Assembly: GCA_018907035.1 (NCBI GenBank)
Contig: JACCIC010000001.1
Location: forward strand, 657,001-721,000
Direction of reading: 5' to 3'
DNA: 64,000 bases
Origin: Sycobia sp. Sy_11
Taxonomy: Eukaryota; Arthropoda; Insecta; Hymenoptera; Epichrysomallidae
Made by a program: the position numbers and the translations under genes. Below, one piece after another: positions 34,684 through 46,390 of this stretch. The notes under the pieces were generated by a model. It saw only the letters and a list, made by a program, of their open reading frames with translations, did not search any database and was not told where the DNA came from. Position 1 is the stretch's first letter. Each line of letters begins with the position of its first letter.

Positions 34684-36470
34684 ATAACATATCGGCGTGA
34701 ATATTCCTGTAAATGCAAAGAATTTGAAACACGAATTAATATCAGAACGAGAACTAAAGAAGAAATCTGTGCGTGCGGTAGAGGTAATATAGAGATTATA
34801 ACTTTGTTAAAAAAACTCTGCTTTCAAAACATTGTAGAATTTTCTATATATTCCGCTTCTAAACCACAATTTACTTTCTGTTCGAATTGCTCTGTAGAAA
34901 ACTTAAAATTTTCTAGTAGAATGAAACCAAGAAAATTCTTGGTTTAGGATTATGTAATTTTTAAATGAGAAATAGGACGTACGTAGAAAACTTGAGAATT
35001 TAGATAATGACATATCTATGATTTTTTATGAAAATATAAAAGAATGTCATAGTGATGGGGGAAAAGATTTGTAAATAAAGACGTTAATAAAAACATTATT
35101 ATTAAATAATCGTGGAGTAAGGTACACAATTAATTTACATTTACACTTCAACAGAATGATATCGCTGTGCGCGAAAACCGCACGATAGTTTTTTTTGTTA
35201 TTGAATGTCGCTCTATTTATGCTTCCAAATACCGGTGCTAATCAGCGACTGAGGTTTACAATATGTTTGTAAACAAAGCACATGTAAATTATCACAGCGG
35301 TGCTTATGTCAATCGGCCGAGGTCGGGATTTGAGCTCGGATCACCAAGTTACTAATCTTTCGCACTAGCGATCGAGCCATCGTAGGCCTTAAATGTCGCA
35401 CGATAGTTAAATCTGTTATATTCAATTTTTAATCTCTCTTCGATTTTACGGACAGAAGCGATCAATTCGATGGCATATGTTTTAAATAGAACAAGCCGTA
35501 CTAAAGTATTTCGAAAAACGCCATTTGAATTATGGTATGGCAAAGAGGACAATATGCATAATATGAAAGTTTTTGGCATAGATTGTTTTGTACATATTCC
35601 GATATTTCGGATGAAAAACGACATCAATTAGAGAAAAAAATCACAAAAAGTCTTTTTGGTCGATTATATTTGAGGTTGTAAGAATTTTTTACAATGAAAA
35701 ATGATTTTCGAAATAAGTACTCGGGAATGGAGGGATAGACAGATGTTAAATCCCATGGACTTTTATAATTGACTGGTAAATTTTTTATCTGAATCTATGC
35801 CACAAACTTTTGAAAGAGCTAATATTTGTAAAGAAAATAAGTATTAGAAAAATGCTATGCAGAATAAATTAATTAATTAAAAAAAAAGATTCATTATGAA
35901 AGAGTATGCATAAGTGAAAGGCATTGATTTTGGTAAAATGTTCAGTCACTAGTGTGTTTTCACTCGGTATGGGCACTGCTAAATATTAATGTGAAACAAA
36001 ATCTAACATTAATACAGATTGGTATAGAAACTTTCTCTACATACGGTAATTTAAACGATAATTTTTACATGAAGCAGTCTAAATATTCTGACGACGCGAT
36101 TCTGTATTTGTACGCTAGTAAACAGTTGATATGGCTTAAAATAAATATCTAAATTCTAGACTAAAAATTTCTTAAATTTTCTTAAAGCATTAGGTATTGA
36201 AGTGAGTAATTTGGATCCTTGTTTTTATGTTTATAAATTGTAATGTATAATTGTACGATAGGAACTTCTTGGCGATTTATGTAGAAGACCGTCTTTTAGC
36301 AGTGACGCATGCGTTTTTTATAGATAAATTCATAAGTAGATTAAATAAAAAATTAAAAACAACTGTAACTAAAAACTAAACAATTTTTTGGAGTAGAAAT
36401 TACAGGATCAAAAAATGGTTCTAGTTTTATAAACCAAAGTTAATATAGATGGCAAATGATGAATAGATGT
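34684..36470 (+). mobile_element. Copia relic, protease to reverse transcriptase
   Basis: The plus-strand order follows Ty1/Copia Pol. Protease C-part at 34684-34830 (CKEFETRINIR, CGRGNIEIITL). Integrase C-part at 35450-35690 (AMAYVLNRTSRTKVF, TPFELWYGK, MKVFGIDCFVHIP). Reverse transcriptase at 35915-36460 (GIDFGKMFS, ALLNINVKQNLTL, YMKQSKYSDD, then GIEVSNLDPC.YVYK and FLAIYVED for the usual YVDD, then FIDKFISRLNKKLKTTVT). Stops and frameshifts are frequent and a SINE interrupts the integrase region. It is a long-dead element; the LTRs were not found. Confidence 0.85.
35191..35396 (-). mobile_element. tRNA-derived SINE, near full length
   Basis: Minus-strand SINE of about 206 bp with a 12-bp target-site duplication, CGCACGATAGTT (35179-35190 and 35397-35408). 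Read on the minus strand it starts with a tRNA-like head: TGGCTCGATCGCTAGTG (A-box-like) and GAGCTCAAATCCCGACC (B-box-like). The body is shared with the SINE at 26217 and it ends in an A-rich tail. It sits inside the Copia relic. Confidence 0.9.
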
Positions 36471-36479
36471 AAGTTTAAT

Positions 36480-37200
36480 GATGCAATACGTACAGGTCGT
36501 ATATGTATGAAATTTTAATCGGCAATCCAGAGTTACTCCTAGTAATTTTTCGTTGGATTTCCAGTTAATTGGTTTGTTATTGAGGGTAAGTGAAGCGAGC
36601 TTTATATTTTAGCTCCGAACAATATGCCTTCAACTATTTTGTTGTTGATTTTGATATGGTGAGGCATGTAATTGATAATGAGCTTTAATATTGTTCGTCT
36701 TGTGAGTCTGTCTTGGGGGACTCCCGTTTTAATTTTTCTTTCTTGAGCAAAAATATTATTTAATTCAACTCAAAAAATTCTATTGCTTGGGTACGATTTG
36801 AAGAAGAAAATAATCTATTTTGGTATTTGAAAATTCTATTAAATTTCTTAGGATTTCATTGATCTAGACACTGTCGAATGCTTTTTCAACATCTGGTAGT
36901 ACTGCACCTGTATTTTGCTTCCATTTTTTACGTTTGTTACGTTCATTGTGTTTTCATAATCTGTATCGCTAACTGTTTTTATTCTGCGTTTGCTGGATGT
37001 TGTGGAGTGAGATTCGGTTGAGGAATAGTCATTATCATTGAATCTGGACGAAATTTTTCTCTCTGTTTATTTTCTCCTGCCATGCTGCTTTTTCTAATTC
37101 GCACGCAGCGAACTTAGTTCGCTAGTTTACTTACCCACTGTTAATCACTGTGCGTTTCTTTAGTCACGATACATGTGAATAGCAAGAGAAAAAATAAAGC
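36480..37200 (-). mobile_element. Jockey-like LINE relic, ORF1 start fused to reverse transcriptase
   Basis: The minus strand begins with an ORF1-like start at 37082 (MAGENKQREKFRPDS). It then reads reverse transcriptase pieces: DVEKAFDS near 36880, ERKIKTGVPQ near 36740, MPHHIKINNKI near 36660, and LNNKPINWKSNEKLLGVTLD near 36560. ORF1 and RT are only about 100 bp apart, so most of the element has been deleted. Stops are present throughout. Confidence 0.75.
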
Positions 37201-37714
37201 CTCAGTCTGCCTCTGATATCCGCGCTTTGCAGAGCATCAACGAGAGCCTTACGAGCATGAGTACTATTAATATCTAAAGTTGGTCACAAATTAGTTAATC
37301 ATGAAGAGATCAATAATTTTTTCTATCATTAATCTTCCTAACAGCAGAATATCTATCAATAAATATAATGAGCAATGATCGAATGGGGAATACTCAATAA
37401 ATCAAAATAGAATTTTTTATGTAATTTTTCATATGTCGACAGAAACAAATTTTGAGACACATGCAAAAATATATAATTAAAAATGAATTAATAATAAGCA
37501 CTGTTCTTGATTTATTAATATAACAAAATCAGAGACACACCCGATTCACAAGGCTATGGGAAGATCATTATATATGATCATTTATTATTGAGTTTTATTA
37601 GATATCTTTGATTTTTTATATTTATTGATGTTAATAATATCATTGATGTATTGTTTCATATTTTGGATCTTTTATTTACTTATCTTTTTTCGAGTTTCTG
37701 TAATTCTCACTTAC

Positions 37715-37984
37715 CAAAATCACTTAGATAGGTTGGATGAATTGGAGTGTAAGTTATTTCTGCATATTTTCTAATTTTACCTTTGAGAATTTCACATTGT
37801 TCACTACCCGCTGTAAAATGATTAATTAAATATTTTGTCTGAGATTTTATATTACCACATCTGCTATTTGGCGATTTATTATTTACATTGGTGCATTTTA
37901 TAAAATAATGTTCACTTGCACATAGATTGTTTGATACATTTATAACTGCTGTAACACATTCGAGTACACTTGTTACATGGATTT
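37715..37984 (-). CDS. Candidate orphan exon, possibly odorant-binding-protein-like
   Basis: A 270-nt open stretch is bounded by a TTTCATAG acceptor-like site and a G|GTAAGTGAG donor-like site, with phase 1 at both ends, so it behaves like a real internal exon. The product has the spacing C-x11-C-x8-C (LEC...NLCASEHYFIKC), which matches cysteines 4, 5 and 6 of insect odorant-binding proteins, but continues about 65 residues past the last of these. Upstream on the minus strand two further exon-like pieces with GT donors occur (ending near 38121 and 38384), but their phases do not join cleanly and one has an in-frame stop. It may be a decayed gene or chance. I give it only as a candidate. Confidence 0.3.
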
Positions 37985-39852
37985 CTATGAAATATATCAA
38001 AAGCTGGGCAGATCATAACCAATAAATATGCTACTTTTCTTATCCGCTATAAATTGTAGAGGCTACTTAGTTATTACATTTAACATTTTTGTTTTTGTAT
38101 TTGTAACATATGTATCACCTTACATTCACCTTCAGCACTAACATTTCTTTTGCTTATGGCATTCTCTATGTCTTTCTAATCCCCCATAGTAATGTGTACA
38201 TTTATAACTTTTAATATAGAATTATTAATTTGTTCTTGTTTTATTTGAAAATTCCTATTGAATTGTCAGTTTATTTTTGTACCTAAAGTGTATAAGCTTT
38301 CATCGTTCATGCATTTAATGATAATTTCATCTTTATTTTTGTTTAAAAATTTTTTAGTTCAAATAAAAAAACTTACCGTCCAAGTACATTTTGTAAATTA
38401 GTATTGTCTTTGATATTTATTACCTTTTTTACTATAACTTTTGATACTTTATTCAACATAATCTTTTTGGATAGATCACACCAATTTACTACGTGAACTT
38501 CAAAAGGATTTGTGATATTTTAAATAGTATACGATCAGCAAACCCATGATCTAGTTAACTGTAAATGCCTTATTTAAATTTATTGTATATATTTCATACT
38601 TAATAGAAGAGCTATCCTTGTTGTGTTGAAAGATTTATCAGCGTAATGGCCTGAAATATGCACATATCGTTTGTAACGGATCTGACAAGTGGGCACTAGG
38701 ACATCGATCCTTCGGTTTATTCAAATATCATGCTAATACATCGGTGAATACTCGGGCTAACCAGATTCCTTTTCCTCTCACGGAAGTTGGAGATTGTTCC
38801 GGATCGGCGAATTAAATTTTCAATTAACTTTTGTGATCCATAGGCTCGTATCCAGAAACTTACGAATAGGGAAAACTTTTGAATAGGGAAAACTTATGAA
38901 TAGGGAAAACTAACTAAGAGGAGTGATTCTTCGACTATAATGAGAGATTTAATTATTATAACCATTGTTCTCAATTAATTTTGAAATAAAGAAAATAATT
39001 TATTAATTAATGAAAATTACAACAATTAACACATTCCTAAATATATTCACCTGCTCAATACTACCACACGATGTATTTGTCCAACATAGATTGCGAGAGA
39101 GTCTTCAAATTTCGCGCGGTGTGATGAGAGGTTATCGAAGCATCTCTTTTTTTGAGGAATCTCTTTTCTACTCTCACCTACACTTGACAGAGACTTTCAT
39201 ACTCGCGATCTCAATAAAATCTACGTGAATTGACACGAGCGTTTCATTTGATTCATATATTAACATGAAGGCACAAATTAAAATAATAATTTGCAAAGCA
39301 AAATATCATACAACACATACAGAAGCGAAGCTTTAATCCATTGATAAAGCTTTCATCTTCATATAATCAGACAATAAACGTTGATGCTTCACGTTTAAAA
39401 ATAGATCAATGATGGTTCAGAACCCAATGCTGCTTCTTTTACTTCTGAGTTGAAAGGAAATTTCAAAATCAATCACAAACTAATTAAAAGATCCAAGCAA
39501 AGGTTCCTTCTTCCAAGCTATAACTGTCATAGGAGAAGTTCAAACAATTTACGTCTTATTTTCGAATGAAAATGGTTCCAACAATAATTTTACTATGCAT
39601 GACACGAACTTATTGTTAGCCACCCAGTGTCTTCTAATTAAAAGTTTGTTCAAGCTTTTGTTCATGATTGGATATGACCCGCGGATGAATAAATATTTTC
39701 ATAAGTGGTCTAGAGTCGAGATGTACTTATGATGCTCCTTTTTTTTAAATATGTTTAATTGTTTCTTACCGTTTTCTACGTGTCTTCAACATTTTTATTT
39801 ATTACCAAATTACTTAGAAATTCAACAAAACAAATGTATTCTAATAAGTAAA
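37985..39852. other. Spacer and 3' flank of OR-C
   Basis: No firm gene. From about 39560 the sequence aligns with the 3' flank of OR-A (11640 onward). A 17-bp unit (GAATAGGGAAAACTT plus two variable bases) occurs three times in tandem at 38864-38912. The frame at 39010-39228 has no recognisable product. Confidence 0.5.
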
Positions 39853-40361
39853 TCAATCGAACTGTAGTAATAACATGAGAAGAGAACCTGTAGCTTTTAC
39901 TATCTGAAATTAAATAATGTAATTAAAATTTTTAATAAAAAAATTTAATTTTTCCCTGAAGAAAATAAAACCTTCGCAAAAGTTTCGTAACCAGTAATAT
40001 ATATGTTTCCAATAGTTAATTTGCTGGATACTTGGCTTTTCACCATCATTAATTTTAATAGTTGCCTACATTTATTAGAAACGTCTTCATCATAAAATTT
40101 ATAATTATAACTGAAACAAAAAAATTATATTTATTAATTTTAGAAAATAAAATTTAAAGCTTTAGATATGAATTACCACGTCGCAAAGATAATAGAACTA
40201 TGATCATAAATAGTTTGGCCTGGCCAATTGTAAAAGAAAATGCGGAAAAGTGTCCCAATTGTGAGAAAACTATGGCGACAGATTAATTTGGTGTCTCCTC
40301 TGTCCCTGACTAACTAAAAATTAAAAATTGTAGTTGAATAAAAATATTTTTATTATATATA

Positions 40362-40417
<56 letters not shown>

Positions 40418-42242
40418 GACGAGCGTCACAAGGCGCCCACGCCGACTTGTCCAGGGAAGAACGACAACGCGCGCGCCATTTCGCGGACATGCAGACATTA
40501 AGGCGCTCGCGCGCGCCGTCGCCGGTCCCCCTCCTCCCGGTTCGTCTCGCACACGAACCAAGAGCCATGCCTCAGATTGTTATACAACCACATCGCTGAA
40601 GAGATAAGAGACATAAATAAATAAATAAATGAAATGAATAATTAAATAAATTAGAAATAATTAGAAATAAGAATAAATAATAGAACATTGTTGCGAATTA
40701 AATTTGCTAAAGAATCCTGAAAATCGTTGAACTATGAACATTTTTTTTTCTTCAATCCTCTAAATATTTGGTCTGCTCACAGATTATGTAATTTATAGGA
40801 TTGAAGCAGTGCTAAGTTTTTATATAAACTGAATGAAAGTTAATGCTTTCATTCAAAGTTAATAATTGCTCACTAGACATAGAAAGAATACAGATAATAG
40901 TTATAACTTTTTTTTAATATATATATCTTTAATATACATTTGTCATAAAATGCATATAAGACGTGGTTATTGATCATAGAAAAGGTAATTATAGTTTATT
41001 TATAAGTTAAAAAAAAAAAAACACCAAATTAAAAATGCAACCATAAATAATGTTAAAAGTCCGATTTATTTATTTTTTTTCTAATAGATACTCGCGATAA
41101 TACAATGAGTCGTAAAATTGTTAGAAATAAATTAACGAAAGGAAGAAATAGATTAAGATGATAGAGATAATAGAAATAAATTAACTAGAGATAATAAATA
41201 GATAAGATAGATAGTAAGAGATATAGACATAATAAACTAAAGTATAAATTAGATGATAAGAGGTAGTAAAAATTAATCAATTTCATTATAGATAATAGGA
41301 TAGGGTACATAATAAGAAAGATGTTAAAGGCGTCTACCGACTTTCTTGTAAGCGCGTGTTCGGCACGTCACGACCGCGGTCGGCCGTCGCCGGCAGCCGC
41401 CGAACTTCCCCCCCCCCCTTCCCTCCTGCTTCCCTTCGAGCAACGAAACGCGAAGACTCCGCGCTCAACCGCCTAGTCGAGAAGAAGTAAAGGAAAAGCA
41501 AGAAAGAGAACGAGAGAGCAGTGTGTCGTTGAAGGCCGCCAAGGAGAACAGTAGAGTCGTGAAGAAAGAAAGTAAGAGAGATAGTAAGTGTTGAAAAGTA
41601 AGAAGAAGAAAGGGAGGAACAAGCGTAAGAAGTAGAGAAGGGAGTGAGAGAAGAAGTACAGAACGGAAGTGGGCAGAGATAAGAGAAGAAGCAGAATAGA
41701 GGTAGAGTAGGAGGTACGGAGAGAAAGAGAGAGTGAGTGAAGCAAGACGAAGGAAGACGGGAGAGCCGAGGAAGCTGAGCCTACGAGAAGGGCAGTCACA
41801 AGGACCGATCCGGTGAGCTCGTTTGTCGACAGCAGGACGGACGTCAGCGATTATCTGGTGAGCGGAACATTCACCGCGTGTGTTTCCCTGTCCCCTGTCC
41901 CCTCTTCCCATCCCTCGAACATCCTCCTCCAAATTCGGCAAGTGCGTCGGGACGCGGGTCGCGGTCGAGGTGTGCCGAGCACGTGGACCGGGAGTGTAGT
42001 ATGTGTTCTGACTAGAGGGAGGGTATGGTATGTACGTTGCGCACAAATAAATTTCGATTGAGCATAGTTCTTGTGGTAATGCGACCAGTTCTTTTCCCGA
42101 GATTCCCCTTTTTTCAGGCTGGCGGGACCTCCTCTGAGGTAAGTGAAGGAGTGAAGTTATAATTGTTTTTTTTTGTGAGCGCGAACAAATTGAACCACAT
42201 TAAATTAAAAATTTTTTTTTTGAGTGTCGAAATCGCCGCATC

Positions 42243-42296
<54 letters not shown>

Positions 42297-42360
42297 TTGT
42301 TATATAGAAAAATTATTATACAGTATATAAATAGAATAAACATTCATATACATATGGTAC

Positions 42361-42411
<51 letters not shown>

Positions 42412-45400
42412 ATATTAGATAGTCAAATATATCCCTTCCGTCTTTTTGTCTTATGAATTTCGCGGCTATGTACAAAGCGCTACAGTGCTCGTATCTGACA
42501 ATACTATACATAATTTGAAAGTTCTTGACATAACTTACAAAATGACGCTATGCATGATGAGTTTGGATATTGTGTTCAAAAGTTATAGACGTGTAAACAT
42601 GGAGTTGACTTATGCCGAAATTCGCGCTATTTTACAATTTTCCTTGGTCAAAGGCAAATCCGCTAGAGAAACGTTCCGTGAGATTAATGGTGTTTTGGAG
42701 GATGGGACACTATCACTTCGAACCGTAGAGAAATAGTTTCGACGATTCAGAGCCGGTGGAAACGACACCATGGATAAGCCAGCCGGTGAAAGACCTGTGA
42801 CGACGAGTACCGATCAAATCATGGAATTTATCGAGTTAGACCGACATATGCCATTTCGTGACATCGTCCAAGAGATGAGAGTTAGTCATCAAACCATTTT
42901 AAATCATCTACAGAAGGCTGCATACAAAAAAAGCTTAATACTTGGGTGCCGCATGATTTGGCACAAAAAAACCTTCTGGACCGAATCAACACCTACGAAA
43001 TGCTGCTGAAACGGAACGAACTCGACCCATTTTTGAAGCGAATAGTGACTGGCGACGAAAAATGTATCACATATGATAATATCAAGTGCAAACTGTCATG
43101 GTCGAAGGCCGGTGGGCCGTCCCAAACAGTGGCCAAGCCGGGATTGACGGCCAGAAAGGTTTTGCTGTGTGTTTGATGGGATTGGAAGGGAATCATCCAC
43201 TATGAGCTGCTCCTCCATATGACTTAATTTTACCATCTACTGTGAACAACTAGACCGCTTGAAACAGGCTATCGACCAGAAGCGTCCACAATTGGCCAAC
43301 AGGAAGTGTGTAGTGTTTCACCAGGACAACGCCAGACCACACACTTCGTTGATGACTCGTCAGAAGCTACGGGAATTCGGATGGGAGGTTTTATCGCATC
43401 CACCATATAGCTCGGACATAGTGTCAGTTATTATCACCTATTCCTATCCATGTCGAACGCCCTTGGTGGTGTAAAGTTGGACTCAAACGAAGCTGGTGAA
43501 AAGTGGTTGTCCGAGTTCTTCGCAAATAAGGAAAGGAGTTTCTACGAGAGGGGTATGATGAAGCTGCTGTCTAAATGGAAACAGATTATCGAAAAAAACG
43601 GCGCATATATGAAGTAAATCCGATCACTATAACACTTTCTATAAAGCATTGAATGAAGAGCAAAAAAGCGGAAGGGAGATATTTGACAACCTAATATATA
43701 TATATATATATCATTGACACAAGATATTTTGTGATCAGCAAACAAATACAAGATTTTTAAACGATACTATATTAGGCACAAAATTAAACTTAGTCCTCGA
43801 ATGTACGAAAATAATCTCCTTATATAAGATTTCATGCAATTTACTATTTATATCATCATGTAATGTGATGTAAATAATATAAGGAACCGAAAAGAACAGA
43901 CGGGATGAATATACTTTGAAAGTTCATTTATTATAACGCAAGGCGTCACTTTTTTCAACGAAAACGAGCATCTAAAGATTAACTAGTCTTTTAAAAATAA
44001 GAACTCTGGATGATCTATATGCAACTACAAATTCTACAAGAAATATCCAAGTTTTTGAAGCATGTTCAAATATTGTGACGCAGGAGATAGGAAATCCATC
44101 AAAAAGCTGGGTACGTGTAGAGCACGCGCAACGCGGTTGATCCTAATCAACCGAAATGGTCACCGAGATGAAGGCGTCCTGACATGTTTTGAAGTTAAAT
44201 AAACTCCAATACGTATTTTACGCGTAGATAGATTTCTTCTATTTTCAGTATCTTACTATATTATTTTAAAAAAGCTAGAATAAACCAACATTATTAATTA
44301 AATAATATATCCAGAAACATGAAGCTATCGATTGCGATTTCCAAATTTCTAAATGCGTAATTATTCCGTTTTCTTATGCATTGAAATATGATATTAAGAA
44401 AATTTATACTTACTCCTACTTCTGATAATGCTACACATATTGTAGCGTTCATAAGTATTATTGCAATTATTATACCATATACTGAATCCAGTAATTTTAC
44501 GAACCTATTTCAATATAATAGAAAAGTATAAATTAGAAATAAATATGTAATGTATTGAAATAATATTGATTAAAAACTAATCGGAAAATATAGCTATATA
44601 AAATGATTCTTGTAGATTTCTAACTGCTGAACATGAATCTTGGCCAATTATTATTAGGTATGCTCATATTGATGAATGATTTTGAGAATTCTTTGTTTAA
44701 TAAGGAAATATATGTACTTTCAGAAAAAAATGTGTCGAATAGCTGCGAGATAATCCCGCGTAGCGATGTCTTAATCAGACCTACTAACTTTCTTTTCCTA
44801 AAAAATACAATAGTTTGGCCGTCTACCTACATTAGACCAATGTGTTTTAAAAAGAAGCCGACCCTCAACGATTTGGCATATCATCACATGCTCTAATTGA
44901 ATTTTGATATATCGCGTGTCAAAATTAATTCATAATCCTTTAATGTTCTTGAGAATTGACAGAAGATCTGTGTAAGTTGCACAATGGGCTGCCCATCATA
45001 TCCAACATATGCTCGATAAGATTAAGGTCTGGGCTAGTAGCGAGATAAGGTAATATCTCTATATTTTTTTCTTATACCTAAATATATGTTATCGTTGCGC
45101 TATAGAGGCATGCATTATCATGCATGAAGCTGAAATTCCGGTCCAGTTATTAGTGCATTGGAATTTAGTGAGGACATAAAAGTTCGTTCATATAATGTTT
45201 CACTTTTAGTCTTTGGATGAGATAATCACTGAATCAGATCGACGGTTAATGAATATTCCGCTGCATACCATAACAGATACGCTAACAAGTTCTCAAGTTG
45301 GATCAACGTGATTTGGTGCAAAACAGTCTCGTCTATGTAACCAATGTCGATAAATACGCGCATAATTTAGATGAACTTGTTGGTAAACTTCTTCTATATG

Positions 45401-46340
45401 AGGCACGCTAGCACCATTATGTGATCTCAAAACCCGTTCGAGAACGGTCTGCTTATCGTTATAATGCTTATTCGTGTGCTTAGTAAAACATTATTTCCAG
45501 TTTCTCGCGCCATCTGCCGTGGATTTCATTATAATATTGGAATCCTCTCGATTCGTTGTAATCCTATATAGACCTTTACCAGACTCCATCGACGGAAACT
45601 GTTTCTTCGTAGCAACAAAAAACGCGTAACACCGTTGATCGAGGAATCCCCATTCTTCTTGATAATGATCGCATTGATTCTAGCCTTACTCTAGCAGGGC
45701 AACTATTAAAGCAGAATGTATTTCAATAAACCGACGCATTTGAATTAAGAATATGTTACTCTAATTTTTAATTTCTACGAACACTGTATATTAAAATTAA
45801 AGCAAATTAAATGTAAATTAATGTGGAATGATGATTCGACTAAAATCTGAGTCTTTATTCTGCCTTAAATTTTTACTTCAAATTTTTTATTGATTTGACC
45901 ATGGGGTGGATAATTTTAGAAAAATGTAGAAGTGCAAAGTTAAAGGTAACGAAAAGGTAATGATATAAAGTTTAAATAAAGCTATACTTTTCACGAATTA
46001 ATAAAAAAAAGGAAGAGGGTTCAGGATGGTTCCCGAGACACAAATTTATTAAGTGAAGAAATGTTGGCGGTATTGGGCTAAAACATCAAAGTATCTTTAA
46101 AATTGCATAACTCTGTTAAAAAAAGTTGTAAAGGCTCGAATTTGGTTCTAAATGTTTGTAAGAAGGTTTACTTGAAGATGCTGTTTGTGATTTTAAAAAA
46201 AATTGTTACTAATCCAGGTAAACGTGCAAAGTATTCTGTTCTTATAGAAGAAAGTTGGTAGATCTGATTAGGAGATATCAATATGGCATGATCTAGTATC
46301 TATTGGACATCATTTTTCTTAAAAGCACACATAATTCCCT

Positions 46341-46390
<50 letters not shown>

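Noticed and set aside
41465..42046. 193-codon minus-strand frame, plus a nested 108-codon frame
   Set aside because: It translates the simple GA/CT-rich part of the probable LTR; the product is a Ser/Leu-rich artefact without domains.
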